Shown here: piece by piece, positions 1 through 9,093 of the stretch
Layout: each line of letters opens with the position of its first letter
Position numbering within the stretch: the first letter of the stretch is position 1
Assembly: GCA_016719855.1 (NCBI GenBank)
Contig: JADJYH010000086.1
Coordinates: forward strand, 1-10,091
Source of the DNA: Saprospiraceae bacterium
GTDB taxonomy: Bacteria; Bacteroidota; Bacteroidia; Chitinophagales; Saprospiraceae
Reading direction: 5' to 3'
Length of the DNA stretch: 10,091 nucleotides
Position numbers and translations under genes: made by a program
The notes under the pieces: model-generated
What the model saw: the letters and a program-made list of their open reading frames with translations, nothing else
Databases searched by the model: none
What the model was told of the DNA's origin: nothing

Positions 1-286
1 TTTCGTGACCAAAAAGCTGAATCCAAGGGATATTGACATCGTAACTTTTATTCCGTTTGAGGTTTACGAAAAACGCAGAAAAGAGATTGAAGCAAAGTTC
101 ATTATGGGAGGAGCGATTAAGCATTATGGCGTGGATGCCTATGCCATCAGAACTTACCCTGGAAAGCATGAACTTCATTTTGTGACGGTTCATGATACTG
201 CCGAATGGAGAGAAACTTTTAGCAAAACCAAGTTTAACAGAACCCAAAAGCGTTACCCGAAGGGTTTTATTGAACTAAATTTTTGA
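1..286 (+). CDS. DUF6932-like nucleotidyltransferase-fold protein, 5' end missing
   Basis: The open frame runs into the left edge (codon phase starts at base 2), so the N-terminus is outside the window. The GTG at position 5 is probably an internal valine rather than a start. The first visible residues, FVTKKLNPRDID, match the end of the GSFVTxKxxPxDID signature of DUF6932-type proteins. In that signature the D-x-D pair (codons 29-31 and 35-37) corresponds to the metal-binding acidic residues of the minimal nucleotidyltransferase fold. The usual upstream Gly-Ser is just out of view. The remainder is mixed charged sequence ending in GFIELNF, with stop TGA at 284-286. The substrate is unknown, and enzymatic activity is inferred from the family only. 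The gene ends 3 bases before the next start, so the two are almost certainly co-transcribed. The family call is from memory of the motif and is moderately sure; the reading frame is secure. Confidence 0.6.
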   Translation, partial: FVTKKLNPRDIDIVTFIPFEVYEKRRKEIEAKFIMGGAIKHYGVDAYAIRTYPGKHELHFVTVHDTAEWRETFSKTKFNRTQKRYPKGFIELNF

Positions 287-289
287 GCA

Positions 290-565
290 ATGGCAAACGA
301 AGAAGCTGCCAGCCCGAATATTCGGGTTGCCGACATTTTGGAGCAAATTGAAAGGCTGGACAAGATGATAGCCTTCCACAAAGAGTATTCACCTGATGAT
401 GCAATGCTGAAACAGTACCAATATTTGCGTCGGCGATATTCCCTTGAATTGACAAGGCTAATGAAGCGGTACAATTTTCACCTAACGGCAATAAAAAGTA
501 GAACCATTAAGCCAAAAACCAGGCAAGGCAAGACCTCTGTAACAGCGGCACTTCCTGCTCGCTGA
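290..565 (+). CDS. Small helical protein with basic C-terminal tail, unknown function
   Basis: This 91-residue ORF starts at ATG 290, 3 bases after the stop of the DUF6932-like gene, and ends at TGA 563-565. I do not recognise a named domain. Residues 12-30 and 36-62 look like two amphipathic, charge-rich helices separated by a YSPDDA turn, compatible with a helical hairpin or short coiled coil. Residues about 66-82 form a basic, proline-containing tail (AIKSRTIKPKTRQGK) that could contact nucleic acid or be disordered. There is no signal peptide or membrane segment, so it should be cytoplasmic. The tight spacing suggests it is a partner of the upstream protein. A toxin-antitoxin-like arrangement is possible, but that is inference from gene size and order only. 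It is followed 25 bases later by a strong terminator. Confidence 0.7.
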   Translation: MANEEAASPNIRVADILEQIERLDKMIAFHKEYSPDDAMLKQYQYLRRRYSLELTRLMKRYNFHLTAIKSRTIKPKTRQGKTSVTAALPAR

Positions 566-589
566 ATTGCAAATTCTCACTAAAACTGA

Positions 590-628
590 ACAGCCCGTCT
601 GATGAAGGCACATCGGACGGGCTGTTTT
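590..628 (+). terminator. Rho-independent terminator of the DUF6932 operon
   Basis: A 15-base arm (590-604, ACAGCCCGTCTGATG) pairs with 611-625 across a 6-base loop, followed by a short T run (625-628). The single imperfect pair is a U·G wobble in the plus-strand transcript but an A·C mismatch in the minus-strand one, which favours use by the plus-strand operon. It lies in the gap between convergent genes (565 and 644), so it may also stop susD transcripts coming the other way, where the hairpin is followed by a weaker T-rich stretch. Confidence 0.85.
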
Positions 629-643
629 ATTCCAACTCCAATT

Positions 644-2131
644 TTACTTTATCAACCACATCTCCGCATTGATGTCGTCGTCGCCAAACTGCCTTGAAAC
701 GGCTTCGTCGTAGTTTGCCACATTGGTCGTGCGCTCCGAAGCGGGGTACTGGAAGCGCTTCGGGATGCGGTCGCCGTTGCCCGTGCCAGGGCCGATATGG
801 AATGCCGGAACGCCCGTGCGGCGCTGGTTGTAGAACGCCTCCCAGCCGCTGTTTTGGAAGAAGGCGAGGTACTTCTGCAACAGGATTTGTTCCAAGCCAT
901 CGGCGTTGTCGCCAGCGTAGGCAACTTCTGGCTGCGCCAAATAAGCGGCCACATCGGTGATGCCGTAGAAGTTCATGCTGGCGGTGATGCCCCGGTCGTA
1001 CCATTCGCCCGCATCGCCAGCCACCCAGCCCCGGTTGATGGCCTCGGCGATGTTGAAGCAAAGCTCGGCGTAGCCGATTTGGACGCATGGCTCTGGCCCG
1101 CTGAACGTGCTGTAATACCGCTCTTGGTCAATGGCGCTGTACTCGCCGTTGCCCATCTTGAAGGTCATGTCGTCGAGGCCCTCGCCAGCGGGGGCACCCA
1201 CGTAGGCTTCGTAGTCGTTTTCGGTGAAACCCAGTGCCAGCTTTGCCGGCGCAGGGTCGGCTACGACGAAAGTGCGGGGGTCTTTCAAATCAACCAAAGT
1301 TCCGAGGTAGGTGTCGCTGTGGTTGTAGCGGCCAGCATCGAAGCCGCTGTTGCCGGGGTTGGTCGGGTAGGTGTTGGTCGAACTGTTGAAGTGTACGACA
1401 TGTTGTCGTCGAGGCTTTCCATGATGGGATACTTCGACGGGTTGTTCAGCACTTCAGCAAAACGGCCTTTCACGTTCAGGTCGCTGTCGTCGGCATGTTT
1501 GCTCAGGTGGATGAGCACCCGCAGTTTGTAGGTGTTGATGACTTTTTGCCATTTCACGAGGTCATTGCCGAGGTAGATGTCACCTTGCAGCGAGTTGTCG
1601 TTTTTGGCGATGGCGGCAGCCATGAGGTCGTTGGCTTCTTCCAACAGGTTGAGCGACTGCACAAAAACCTCCTTCTGAGAATCGTAGCTCGGCGTCGTGT
1701 TTTCCAAGCCCCGCAGTGCATCGGTCATCGGCACGTCCCCAAATTTCAACGACATGCGGACGGAGAAATATGCCTTGAAAAACTTGCCCAGCGCCGAGTA
1801 TGGATTGGAAGTGCTGCCCGCCAGTTTCTCCGCCGCTGCCTCCATCAACTTCACGTTGTTGAGGGTGTAAAAATCAAGCCGCTGGTCGTCCAGTTGTACT
1901 CGTTGTTGCCGTAGTAGTTGTAGTTGCACAGGTGGAACTGGCTGTACCGCATCACGATGTTGTCGTTCCAGCAGCTTTCGGCCATGTCGTTCAGCACCCC
2001 CTGAAAATGAGCGACGGCGGTGCCGAGGCGGGCTGGTTGGGGTTTACTTGCAGGTCCTCGAAGGATTTTTCGCAGGCGCTCATGCCAAGCACGAGCAGTG
2101 CGAGGATGGTTATATTTTTAAACGATTTCAT
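644..2131 (-). CDS. susD: SusD/RagB-family outer-membrane nutrient-binding lipoprotein (three frameshifts)
   Basis: This is the surface lipoprotein that caps a SusC barrel and captures ligand. The start ATG is at 2131-2129. The protein begins with a lipoprotein signal peptide, hydrophobic residues 7-17 and a lipobox ending LGMSAC, with Cys20 as the expected lipidation site. The family-typical FEDLQVNPNQP and PPSLIF follow. The end, with QRRTGVPAF and DDINAEMWLIK, is typical of the SusD_2-like branch; stop at 646-644. Expected length after repair is about 495 residues, normal for the family. Three single-base losses break the frame: near 1997-2007 (within SLIF/QGVLNDMAE), near 1878-1881 (WTTSG/LDFYTLNN) and near 1389-1391 (NMSYT/FNSSTNTY). 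At each the protein resumes at once in another frame, so the breaks look like sequencing errors. It lies downstream of susC on the same strand, 202 bases away, and is presumably co-transcribed. The substrate cannot be inferred. Confidence 0.93.
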
Positions 2132-2157
2132 TTTTTGTCTTTTTGAAATATTGATTT

Positions 2158-2319
2158 TGAGGTGACATCTTTTCGCCTACTTTCAACATGGATGATAGCA
2201 GAATTTTGAAGGCGAAAAGGTGTCATCTCTTGGATGGACGCTCACGAGATGACACCTTTTTGCCCTTAAAAATCCTGCTGAAAATGGAAATGTTGAGCGG
2301 GCAAAAAGATGTCACCTCA
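2158..2319. repeat. Nested inverted repeat: four 19-21 bp units between susC and susD
   Basis: Four copies of a motif related to GAGGTGACATCTTTTCGCC sit in alternating orientation: A 2158-2177 (+), B 2211-2229 (-), C 2246-2265 (+), D 2299-2319 (-). A matches the reverse complement of D at all but one base, and B matches that of C at all but one. The A-B and C-D spacers are also partly complementary (shared TCAACAT and AGCAG-ATTTT). The whole element is therefore an imperfect palindrome of about 72 and 74 bases around a 16-base centre. It can fold as one long hairpin or as two smaller ones (A-B, C-D). It fills about 80% of the susC-susD gap and should be in the operon mRNA. It could limit decay or tune susD translation, or be a REP- or MITE-like element. 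No clear target-site duplication is seen. Confidence 0.85.
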
Positions 2320-2333
2320 TTGGCTGTGTTTAA

Positions 2334-5300
2334 TCAAAACGTAAAATTCAAATTCACCCCAAACCGCCGCAGCGTCGGCGACTGCAAATCGGAGTAGCCT
2401 TGTACCGAGTTCGGGCTGGTCGTGCCCGTGAATTGCTCCACGTCCACGTTTTTCTCCTCGGCAAAATAGAGCAGGTTCCTGCCCACGAGGCTCACGCTGG
2501 CGCCTTGGATGAAATTGCCCTTGAATTTTTCCTTTGGGAAATTGTACGTGATGGTCACCTCCCGCAGCTTCGCAAAAGTGCGGCTCATCAGGTTGGCCTC
2601 CTCGTTGGAATAGTAGCGGCTGATGTAGTCCTGGAGGTAGGTCGTCTGCGTATTTTTCGAGAACTCCATCTCGGCATAGTTGGTGATGTTGCCATCCACA
2701 TCGTACTCTGGCGCTACGCCGTTGGAAATGACCACGCCCTCGGCTACCCAAGTCTTGTTGCCGAGGTAATCTTGGTAGCGAGCGTCGCCCATGCCTTGGC
2801 CGTTGGCGTCCTTGATGTTGTTCAGTACCGTCTCCTCGTGGCGGCCACCCCGGAAGGTCTGTCGCTGGATGTAGTTGACGATGTTGCCGCCCACTGCGCC
2901 GTCGAACTGGAAGCCGAAGCCGAAGTTCTTGTAGGTAATTTGGTTGCGCACACCCCAAGTCCAGTCGGGGTTGGTGTAGCCGAGGAAGCGGTTTACCGGG
3001 TTGCGGAACGGGCGGCCACTGCCGTCAATGATGTTCTCGCCGTTTGGTGACTTCACGAACTCGCCAGCGTAGTAAGCATCAATGCGGTCGCCCACTTCGA
3101 GGAACTGGCCGAGCTTTTCCACGCCGGGATAAATCTCGTCCAACGTTTCCCGCCAGGTGCTCCAGTTGAAGTCCACCTGCCAGTTGAAGTCAGGCGTTTT
3201 TACCGGGCGGATGCCCAAGACAACTTCGTAGCCTTTTTTGCGGGTCTTGATGCCATTTTCTACGGCTGCGCCGTAGCCTGTGGCTTCGGAGAGCGGCAGG
3301 TTGAACACGTTCGGGCCGTCGGTAGCATTGAAGTAGGTCAGGTCAAGCGCCACGCGGTTGTTGAGGAACTTCATGTCAATGCCCGTTTCAAAAGCCGTCG
3401 AAAACGAAGGCTCCAAGTTCGGGTTTACGATGGTGGTTGGTGAGTAGGCGCTCGGCTGGTTGTTGTACGGGAAGCGGATGTCGTAGCCGCTGGAGTTGAT
3501 GTAGTTTGGGCCGTCGTAGGGCGTGTAGTAGTCGTTTCCGTAGTCAATCACGTCACGGCCAGCCACGAGGTACGCCGCTGGGATGGTCGAGCGGGTGAGG
3601 CCGGAACCAACTTTTGCGTAGCTGCCCCGCAGTTTCAGGAAAGTGAAAAAATCGGGCAGTTGCACCATCTCCGAAACCTGAAGGCTCAAGCTGGCAGATG
3701 GGTAAAAATAGCTGTTGTTGCTGGCTGGCAGCGTGGAGTGCTTGTCCGTGCGGCCAGTTAGGAGAGAGTGAGGTAGCGGTTGTAGGTGATGTCCACGAAG
3801 CTGTAAGCACTCAGCACCCGCATGTCGGAGTTGTAGTTGAACACCTGGCGGGTGAACAAGGAATTGTTCAGGTTGTACCAGCCCGGCACGTTCAGGTAGT
3901 CGGTGCTGGCAAAGCTGGAATTGTACTGAAACGAGCGGATGTTGCCGCCGATGGAGGCCGTTACGTCGAGTGCTGGCGTTACGCTTTTGTCAAAAGTCAG
4001 CATCACGTCCGTGTTGTTCTCGAACAGATTGCGGCGGTCTTCGCGGTAGTCGCCCTTGGCCTGCTCACGACCATACACCGTGGCGGAGTAAGGGAATTTT
4101 TCGCTCCTAAAAATATCGTAGCTCGATACCTGCGTGCGGCCCATCAGCTTGAGGGCATCGTTGAAGCTGTAAGTCAAAGAAGCATGGCCATACACGTCCG
4201 TTTTTTGGTGGCCACGCAGCCATTCGTTGGCACTGAACCACGGGTTGTTGTAGCGGGTGTAGTCGGCGTAAATCTGCTGAAGACCCTCCTTGCCGGGCTG
4301 CCAGTAGTCCTTCATATCGTCCATGCTCCAGTCTGAGCCGCCCCAAATGATGACGTTGTAGATCATGGAGTTGGGGCCATAGGCCACGTCGGGGATATTG
4401 TCGGTGAACTGGCGGTTGTAGTTGATGCCGCTCTCGAAGCGCAGTTTTTTGTTGAAATTGTAGCCCACGGCGGTGTTGAGGTTGCCGGAGTTCAACTGCG
4501 TGTTCGGCACGATGCCCTGCTGATGGGTATAGGTGCCGGAGATGCGGATGTCGTAGTCCTCATTGCCAGCGCTCACGGCGAGGTTGGTGGATTGCAGGAT
4601 GCCGGGGCGCAGGAACTTTTCGAGGTTGTTCTTGCCACGGGCCGTCCAGGGCGTTGGCTTGATATTGCCCGTGAACGTAGCGCCGCTGGGAAATTCCGTC
4701 GTGTATTCCTGGTCGGGCGTGAACTCGCCGTCGTACTGCGGTATGAGTTGTCCCTCGAATTTTGGCCCCCAAATATCATAGTCGGAATCGTAGAGGCCAC
4801 CGCCCTTGCCATCGGCGAAGGCATAGCGCCCGTGGTCGCCGGGGCCGTATTCGCTCTGTACTTTCGGGATGGTCAAAAAACTCGCCTCCATCATGGTGGA
4901 GTTGTTGAGTTCAACGGTGGAAGCCGCGTTTGTCCTTCGTGCCTCTTTTCGTTGAAATCTGGATGGCACCGTACTGCCCACGGCTGCCGTAAAGTGCCGA
5001 GGCGTTCGGGCCTTTCAAAACGGTAATCGTCTCGATGTCGTCCGGGTTGATGTTCCAAGTGTCCGACTGAATGGGCACGCCGTCCACCACGTAGAGCGGC
5101 TTGTCGCCCCTGAGCAGCACCGATGGGCCGCCGAGCAGTTCCGCCGAGGCACCGACCGTCAGACCTGCCACCCGTCCGGTGAGCGAGTTGATGGGGTTGG
5201 GCTCCCGTGCCTTGATGAGGTCAGCGCCCTTCACGTCCTGCACCGAGTAGCCCACACGGGCTTTTTCCTTTGTGATACCGAGGGCGGTGACGACGACCTC

Positions 5301-5639
5301 GTTGAGCTGCTGTGCGTTTTCGGTCAGCAGGATGTTCACGAAGTTTTGCTCTGCAATGACCACCTCGCTTCCTTCGTAGCCGATGTAGGAAACCACCAAC
5401 GGGGCGTTGGGGTCGGCCACCCTAATTTCGAAGCTGCCGTCGCCCTCCGAAATCGTGCCGACGGAAGTACCTTTCACCATGACCGTGGCACCTGCCACTG
5501 GTTCATTGGTCTTTGCATCTTTCACGATGCCCTTGACGGTTTTTGCGCAAAGGCCGCTGGAGCACGCTCCAATGACCAATAGCATAATGGCAGCCACCCT
5601 CCAAGCCTTTTGGCTTAGCACAAGTGCTGTTCGTTTCAT
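2334..5639 (-). CDS. susC: SusC/RagA-family TonB-dependent outer-membrane transporter (two frameshifts)
   Basis: This is the TonB-energised barrel that imports the ligand bound by SusD. The ATG at 5639-5637 is preferred over one further upstream because it directly precedes a signal peptide (residues 1-32, hydrophobic 16-31, predicted cleavage after GLCA). Residues about 33-110 form a carboxypeptidase-regulatory-like domain (GIVKDAKTNEPVAGATV). Then come the TonB box NEVVVTALG (114-122) and a plug with the SusC signature DDIETITVLKGPNASALYGS (201-220). The rest is barrel, ending RFGVNLNFTF with a terminal aromatic residue as expected for outer-membrane insertion; stop at 2336-2334. Length after repair is about 1,100 residues, normal for the family. 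The frame breaks near 4915-4925 (after STKRGTKDKRG, apparent one-base gain) and near 3763 (RYLTLS/LTGRTDKH, one-base loss). Both continue cleanly in the next frame, so sequencing error is likelier than decay. susD follows on the same strand. Confidence 0.95.
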
Positions 5640-5672
5640 AAATTTGTGAGTTTTAATTAAACAATGAATTTT

Positions 5673-5702
5673 AGCCGGGGCAGCTTGGGGCTGTTCCCGG
5701 CT
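5673..5702 (-). promoter_or_regulatory. GC-rich hairpin in the susC leader
   Basis: The arms AGCCGGG and CCCGGCT, plus an inner CAGC/GCTG pairing, form a stem interrupted by a small internal mismatch around a loop of about 5 bases. It ends 33 bases before the susC start codon. No U tract follows on the minus strand (the next bases are AAAATTCATTG), so it is not a typical terminator. It may stabilise the leader or act in post-transcriptional control. The structure is visible; the role is speculation. Confidence 0.35.
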
Positions 5703-5805
5703 TTCTTGGCCTTTCAATCAACGGCGCAAAGGTTGGACGGGGAAAAGTTGACGACGGTTAGGGTGGATTTAAGTCTAGGTGAAGTTTGTGTAAATGCAGC
5801 TTAAG

Positions 5806-5840
5806 GAAACAGCCACACTCCAAACTCGGAATGTGGCTGC
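5806..5840 (-). terminator. Putative terminator downstream of ppdK
   Basis: CAGCCACACTCC (5810-5821) pairs with GGAATGTGGCTG (5828-5839) across a 6-base loop. In a minus-strand transcript the one imperfect pair is a U·G wobble and the hairpin is followed by UUUCCUU. In a plus-strand transcript it would be a C·A mismatch. This supports termination of minus-strand ppdK transcripts, 134 bases past the ppdK stop, and separates ppdK from the susCD operon. Confidence 0.6.
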
Positions 5841-5973
5841 ACAGAAACGATTATTACTCTCACTAAAAAAGGTAAGTATGAAACTTGGCGCAAACATCGC
5901 TGAGCAACATGAACGGCATTTACCGTCACGTTAAACAATGGTCAAATCGTTTTTTTGCCAATCCATTTCGTCT

Positions 5974-8805
5974 TTAATCAGCCGTGTACTTCTTCTCGCC
6001 CAACTTCGCATGGGCCGCGCCAACCTTGCAATCGGCACCCGTGGGCCGGAGCAGGAGACGTAGTCCAGCCCGATTTTATGGCAAAATGCAATGGATGCTG
6101 GGTGTCCGCCATGCTCGCCGCAGATGCCGATTTTTAGGTTCGGGCGCTCCCGTCTGCCCCATTCCACGGCGATTTCCATGAGCCTCCCCACGCCCTTCCG
6201 GTCTAGCACTTCGAACGGGTTGTCGCGTAGGACTTCCAGTTGCTGGTAAAGCGGCAGGAATTTGTTCTCGGCGTCCTCCCGGCTGAACGAGAGGTGGCTT
6301 GGGTCAGGTCATTGGTTCCGAAGGAGAAAAACTCCGCGACCTTGGCCAGTTCGTCGGCCCTCATGCAGGCCCGCACCACTTCTATCATGGAACCGAACTT
6401 GAAGTGCAGCGGCGCTTTTAGTTTCGCCTCGATTTTGCCCCGAATTTCATCCACGAAAACCTTCACGTGCTCCAGCTCCCGTGCGGTGCAGACCCAGGCA
6501 CCATGATTTCGGGGTAAACTTCCACGCTAGCGGTTTGGCATTCTCGGCCGCTTCGAGGATGGCCTGATTTGCATTTTGTAAATCTCCGGGTAGGTCAGGC
6601 CGAGACGCACACCACGGTTCGAGCATCGGGTTCACCTCGTGCAGTTCCTGATTTTGCGCAGCATCCGCTCTTTTTTTAGTACGGCCTTCGTCACGAGGTC
6701 GGCGCCGTTATGGTTGAACGGCGAGGGATAGTCGTGCTTCAGCTCTTCGTTTGCTTCGAGCAGGCGCAGGCTGCCGTAGAGGTTGTTGACACCGTCAATG
6801 GTGGTTTTCAAATGGTGCAAATGCTCGAGTTCGCCGACCAGTTCCTCTCGGAGGGCAGGAACTCGTGGATGGGCAAGGTCGAGCAGTCACCGTCACTCGG
6901 GGCGAATGGTCGCTTAAAAAGATTTCCCGACGAAGTCTTTGCACTGGATGGGCAGCAGCCGGTTGAGCGCTGCCTCCCCTCCTCGTGGGTATTGGCCAAA
7001 ATCATGTCAATGACTATCGGCAAACGCTCACACGGCGTTGAACACCGCTCCGGTGCGGCAGAGGCCGATGCCCATTGCGCCGTATTCGACCGCCTTGGTC
7101 GCAGCACCGGGGTAACGGCGTTGGCAAACACTTTGGCGGGCCACCCCGTCGCCCCAGCCGACAGGGTTTGTAGTTCTTTGGAGAAAACGGGTTCTACCGT
7201 TGGCACTTCGCCCTGGTAAACCATGCCCGTGCCGCCGTCAATGGGGATGTAGTCGCCTTCCAGCAGCGTTTTCCACCGATGATGGCCCGGCGCGGTGCGT
7301 CCACCGAGATGCCCTCGGCACCTGCGACGCAAGGTTTGCCCATGCCCCTTGCTACCACTTTTACGGCGTGTGAGGTCTTGCCGCCCCGGCTGGTCAAAAT
7401 ACCTTGCGAAGCAAAAAACCGTGGATGTCCTCCGGCTTGGTTTCCTCCCGGACGGTATCACTTTTTGGCCGGCCCGGCCTCCAGCGATTCGGCACGGTTC
7501 GGCGTCGAGACGCAGTGGCCCGGAGGCAGCGCCCAAGCGATGCGGGCAAGCCCTGTGCCAGCGGCACAGCCTTGTGCTCTTAAGTTCGAGGCGGCGGAAC
7601 AGCAATTGTTGTAGCAACTCCGGTTGAAAAGGAAGCAGCGCCTCCTCCTTGCTGATGAGGCCAGCGTTGGCATCTCTGTCCGAGGTGCGCACGAGGGCGA
7701 CGGCGTTCATCTTGCCGTTGGGGTTTGGGGGCAGTACAACACCTGTTTTTCGATGGTGTACTCAAAATCCTGCACCTCCCAGTAGTGCGTTCCAGTTTGT
7801 TGCGCAGGCGGGTCTTCAGGTTGGCGGTACATCTCCGGCATCTCCTCAGCCAGTTCAGCGACGGGCCTTGGGTGCGGATGCCCGCCACCACGTCCTCGCC
7901 CTGTGCCGTTGGTGAGGTACTCGCCGAACATCCACGTTCTCGCCGGTGCCGGGATCGTATGAAGCCGACGCTACCGTAGCTGTCCGTGCCATGTTGCCGA
8001 ACACCGCCAGCGGCGAGCTTGACGGCGGTGCCGGTCGCTGTCAGGCGTAATGTTGAACTCCGACGGTAGTCCACTGCCCGCTTGCCCCCATCCAGGAATT
8101 GAACACGGCTTGGATGGATATTTTCAGTTGCTCATCGGCATCTTCTGGAACGGCTTTCCGGTGTGTTCCTGTACCACTTTGCCCGGAGCGCTCCGCTGAT
8201 GTCGCCAGGTCGGTTGCGCTGGGGGTGAGGCGTCCACCTTGACGCCGCCCGGTGGTTGATTTCTTCAGGAAATGTTCGTCAAATTTCTCGTCAGGAACGC
8301 CGGTGCCACCTTGTTTAAAAGCTGGATGGAGAAGCTGGCGAGAAGGTAAGCGTCGTAGCCGAAGCGCTCGTTGCCCATCTGGGCGATATGAGGCCAACGA
8401 ATCTGGGTGTTGAGGCCGAGGTTGAGGATGGTGTCCATCGTGCCCGGCATGGACATGGCCTGAGGCCGGAGCGCACCGAAACAGAGCAAAGGGGTTCGAC
8501 GGGTCGCCGAATCCCTTGCCAGTGGCCGCTTCGAGCCGCTTCCGTGTGCTCGACGGCACGCTCCATCAGCCCCGCTGGCGGCTCCTGTTTGGGTTTGCGA
8601 GGTAGGCTGGGAGGCCGCCTCCGTGCTGATGACGAAGCCCGGCGGCACGTTCAGCCCGATTTTGGGTCATTTCGCAAGGTTGGCACCCTTGCCGCCGAGG
8701 TTGTTTGTTTTTGCCGTCGCCTTCGGAGAAGGCCAGGCATATTTTTCCGTGTTTTTTGATTTGGTGGAGTGCAGTTTCGTGAAAGGTGGCTGTATTCCGG
8801 GTCAT
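5974..8805 (-). CDS. ppdK: Pyruvate, phosphate dikinase (heavily frameshifted sequence)
   Basis: This cytoplasmic enzyme interconverts pyruvate, ATP and phosphate with PEP, AMP and pyrophosphate. The start is ATG 8805-8803 and the stop TAA 5976-5974. The span is about 940 codons, close to the family's roughly 900. Landmarks appear in the correct order but in changing frames. The ATP-grasp part has NLGGKGANLA (8704-8675), PPGFVIST, the hallmark SMPGTMDTILNLGLN (about 8455-8408) and a WEVQDFEYTIEK/LYCLQT-like stretch (about 7800-7735). The swivelling phosphohistidine domain has TSRGGKTSHA with catalytic His at 7370-7368. The PEP/pyruvate barrel has HEFLPS, LHEVNPML, FFSFGTNDLTQAT and GICGEHGG with catalytic Cys at 6122-6120, then RVPIARLA. 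The last frame correction, near 6018-6022, gives an ending AHAKLGEKKYTAD. Frame changes occur every 30-150 bases, so no long ORF survives. The intact catalytic residues argue that the gene is functional and the sequence is poor. Confidence 0.92.
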
Positions 8806-9093
8806 GATTAAAAATTTTCGGTAAAGTTTGGGCTTATTGCAGGGGCGACAAATGATAATTGTCAATTTAGAGATTGGGGACGAAAATCTGCATCGGTAGA
8901 GGTTTGCGTTGGAGACAGGTTCAAGTGGCCACCAGGTTAAGCAGTCGTTACCCAGAGTACTTTTTGCAAAGTTCTGCACTCCAAAGATTTTTCCATTCTT
9001 TTGTGAAAACAGGCGATCACCGCCCACTATTCGATGCGGGCGGTGTACAGTAATTGCTACCTTTATTGCCTCGTCACTTAGCCAAACAACGTC
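8806..9093. other. Divergent intergenic region between ppdK and the DUF1016 gene
   Basis: No coding sequence is supported here. The region must carry promoters for both divergent genes. On the minus strand a TTGACA (8864-8859) lies about 55 bases before the ppdK start, but I see no convincing partner element at normal spacing. On the plus strand TACCTTTA (9058-9065) is one base off the Bacteroidota -7 consensus TAnnTTTG, about 30 bases before the ATG at 9094, but lacks a clear -33 TTG. A GC-rich hairpin lies at 9018-9045. Confidence 0.5.
9018..9045. other. Perfect 8-bp inverted repeat upstream of the DUF1016 gene
   Basis: CACCGCCC (9018-9025) and GGGCGGTG (9038-9045) are perfect inverted repeats around a 12-base centre. 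They sit 48 bases before the DUF1016-type start and just upstream of the candidate -7 element, where an operator could lie. No U tract follows on the plus strand. It could be a dimeric regulator site or a structured leader; the function is unknown. Confidence 0.35.

Larger units (their letters stand above)
5640..5973. other. ppdK-susC intergenic region (334 bases)
   Basis: No gene is supported here. Reading on the minus strand from ppdK to susC it contains the putative ppdK terminator (5810-5839), a stretch that should hold the susC promoter, and a leader hairpin (5673-5702). The nearest match to the Bacteroidota -7 element TAnnTTTG is AACCTTTG on the minus strand at 5734-5727 (one mismatch). 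It has no convincing TTG about 20 bases upstream, so I do not call a promoter. The stretch 5841-5973 holds nothing I can identify. A reading frame continuing past the ppdK stop into it arises from a frameshift near 6020. Confidence 0.6.

Noticed and set aside
797..1531. Long plus-strand ORF of 244 codons opposite susD
   Set aside because: It is antisense to clear SusD coding sequence, has no recognisable domain and low-complexity Val/Ala/Gly-rich composition, and arises from high-GC codon bias on the other strand.
2158..2319. CRISPR array
   Set aside because: The repeats alternate orientation, there are only four, the spacers are unequal and partly complementary to each other, and no cas gene is present.
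2188..2397. Small plus-strand ORF of 69 codons across the palindrome
   Set aside because: It overlaps the inverted repeat and the 3' end of susC in antisense and has no recognisable features.
3698..4336. Plus-strand ORFs of about 210 codons opposite susC (also 2400-3050)
   Set aside because: They are antisense shadows of the SusC barrel with no family motif or supporting start signals.
6060..6090. Unusual SCSGPRVP in PPDK where relatives have a Pro-aromatic pair before RVP
   Set aside because: It lies within a few dozen bases of a frame break, so a base-call error is more likely than a real substitution.
6808..7710. A 300-codon minus-strand ORF as a separate gene
   Set aside because: It mixes stretches of true PPDK (for example GDYIPIDGGTGMVYQGEVPT and ERLPIVIDMILANTHEE) with out-of-frame sequence, so it is an error-fused fragment of ppdK rather than a distinct protein.
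5974..8805. ppdK as a true pseudogene, or genes decoded by programmed frameshifting
   Set aside because: Frame changes are far too numerous and scattered for programmed recoding. Catalytic motifs remain intact and unrelated neighbours show the same defect, so sequencing error explains the data better.
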